Assembly: GCF_009725985.1 (NCBI RefSeq)
Contig: NZ_RCNR01000001.1
Span: 157,512-221,511, forward strand
Direction: 5' to 3'
Source of the DNA: Zobellia amurskyensis
Lineage (GTDB): Bacteria > Bacteroidota > Bacteroidia > Flavobacteriales > Flavobacteriaceae
Length of the DNA stretch: 64,000 nt
Shown in pieces: positions 63,596 through 64,000 of the stretch. The translations under genes were made by a program, and so were the position numbers. The notes below the pieces were generated by a model. The model did no database searches. It had not been told where the DNA came from and saw only the letters and a list, made by a program, of their open reading frames with translations. Position 1 is the stretch's first letter. Each line of letters opens with the position of its first letter.

Positions 63596-64000
63596 AAGTA
63601 AACTCTTACAAAAGGCAGCCAAGCGTTTGCATAGATACTCTCGTCATTATCATAAAGTACATTGTAGCTAATGCCAATGGTGAAATTACGGTCTGTATAC
63701 CCTAACCCAAGAAATAAAGAGGGAGACCAATAATTGTCTTTAATATCAGGAAGGCCATTAATGGAAAATGACCGGTTGATGCGCAACTGCTCCAGTTCTG
63801 CCGAAATCTGTAGAAAAGGTACTGGGTTGTAAAGAGAAAGGATACTTCCTCCGTAGGCATATCTTTTGTCGTCATTTAATTTGGCGTAGTTAAAGGTAAG
63901 GCTAACACCGCTTGAAAATTTTTCGTTAAATTGATAGATGGCACTTGGGGAAACTGAAGCATTGAAACCTCCATTGGTAAGTCCAAAGCCCAAACCTCCA
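63592..64000 (-). CDS. Outer-membrane-type beta-barrel protein, C-terminal part (5' end outside the window)
   Basis: At least 136 residues read to the edge. Alternating hydrophobic strands and a terminal aromatic residue (AWLPFVRVYF) indicate an outer-membrane beta-barrel, as in small flavobacterial proteins once mislabelled alpha-ketoglutarate decarboxylase. Strand patterns include GGSILSLYNPVPFLQISAELE and YTDRNFTIGISYNVLYDNDESIYA. The start lies beyond base 64000. The last 4 bp overlap the hypothetical gene on the other strand. Confidence 0.65.
   Translation of the reverse strand, partial: GGLGFGLTNGGFNASVSPSAIYQFNEKFSSGVSLTFNYAKLNDDKRYAYGGSILSLYNPVPFLQISAELEQLRINRSFSINGLPDIKDNYWSPSLFLGLGYTDRNFTIGISYNVLYDNDESIYANAWLPFVRVYF

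Noticed and set aside
1..64000. CRISPR arrays, prophage, integrases, insertion sequences or toxin-antitoxin pairs.
   Set aside because: I saw no regularly spaced repeats, no phage or transposase genes and no pair of small genes with such a character.

Overview
The window reads as a chromosomal segment of an aerobic, probably marine member of the Flavobacteriaceae (Bacteroidota). The evidence is a cbb3 oxidase with fused CcoN-CcoO, many TAnnTTTG-type -7 boxes, FecI/FecR/TonB-receptor logic, BlaI/M56 gene pairs, and many DUF families typical of the phylum. Gene density is high and there is no sign of a prophage, plasmid, CRISPR array or insertion sequence. The genus (for example Zobellia- or Maribacter-like) is only a guess.

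Region 1 (1-12370) is a micro-oxic respiration island. A minus-strand operon ccoS-ccoNO-ccoQ-ccoP-ccoG-ccoH-TauE/SafE protein encodes the cbb3 terminal oxidase and its assembly factors. It is followed by a small DoxX-like protein gene, the copper-loading P-type ATPase ccoI, a divergent Crp/Fnr regulator, a UspA-type protein and a type II NADH dehydrogenase. Four promoters here share the same architecture: a TGA-N6-TCA operator whose centre lies exactly 29.5 bp upstream of the first base of the -7 box. This makes a readable local Fnr regulon, and it is the strongest regulatory finding in the window. A candidate small structured RNA follows at about 12420.

Region 2 (13021-29472) holds homogentisate dioxygenase, a nitroreductase, a serine hydrolase and a DUF456 protein. 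A BlaI/M56 signalling module follows, in which the M56 protein carries two TonB-like C-terminal domains, together with a TPR protein and a related lipoprotein. Next come ruvC and hemW, separated by a palindromic repeat, then a run of small metabolic and hypothetical genes, a membrane-anchored MutS homologue and an Hpt protein. Region 3 (29478-36156) has a DUF4407 protein, a second BlaI/M56 module with a different operator sequence, a PhnA-like protein, an M20 dipeptidase and tRNA-Leu(UAG).

Region 4 (36457-42451) looks like a carbohydrate-ester utilisation patch: an alpha/beta hydrolase and a sialate-O-acetylesterase that appear to be one fused gene broken by a single-base frameshift, a Nudix-type regulator with a degenerate catalytic box, a secreted sugar isomerase-like protein and a type-B carboxylesterase. 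Region 5 (42493-51920) has an ABC-F ATPase, a membrane class III nucleotidyl cyclase and a TolC/RND/HlyD efflux operon next to a divergent AraC regulator. Region 6 (52029-59181) is a FecI/FecR/TonB-receptor signalling unit beside a fumarylacetoacetate-hydrolase-family enzyme and a Tat-exported isomerase-like protein. Region 7 (59246-64000) has a frameshifted KDO transferase gene (kdtA) split at a nine-base homopolymer, a DegT aminotransferase, galE, a small conserved hypothetical and a truncated outer-membrane-type protein.
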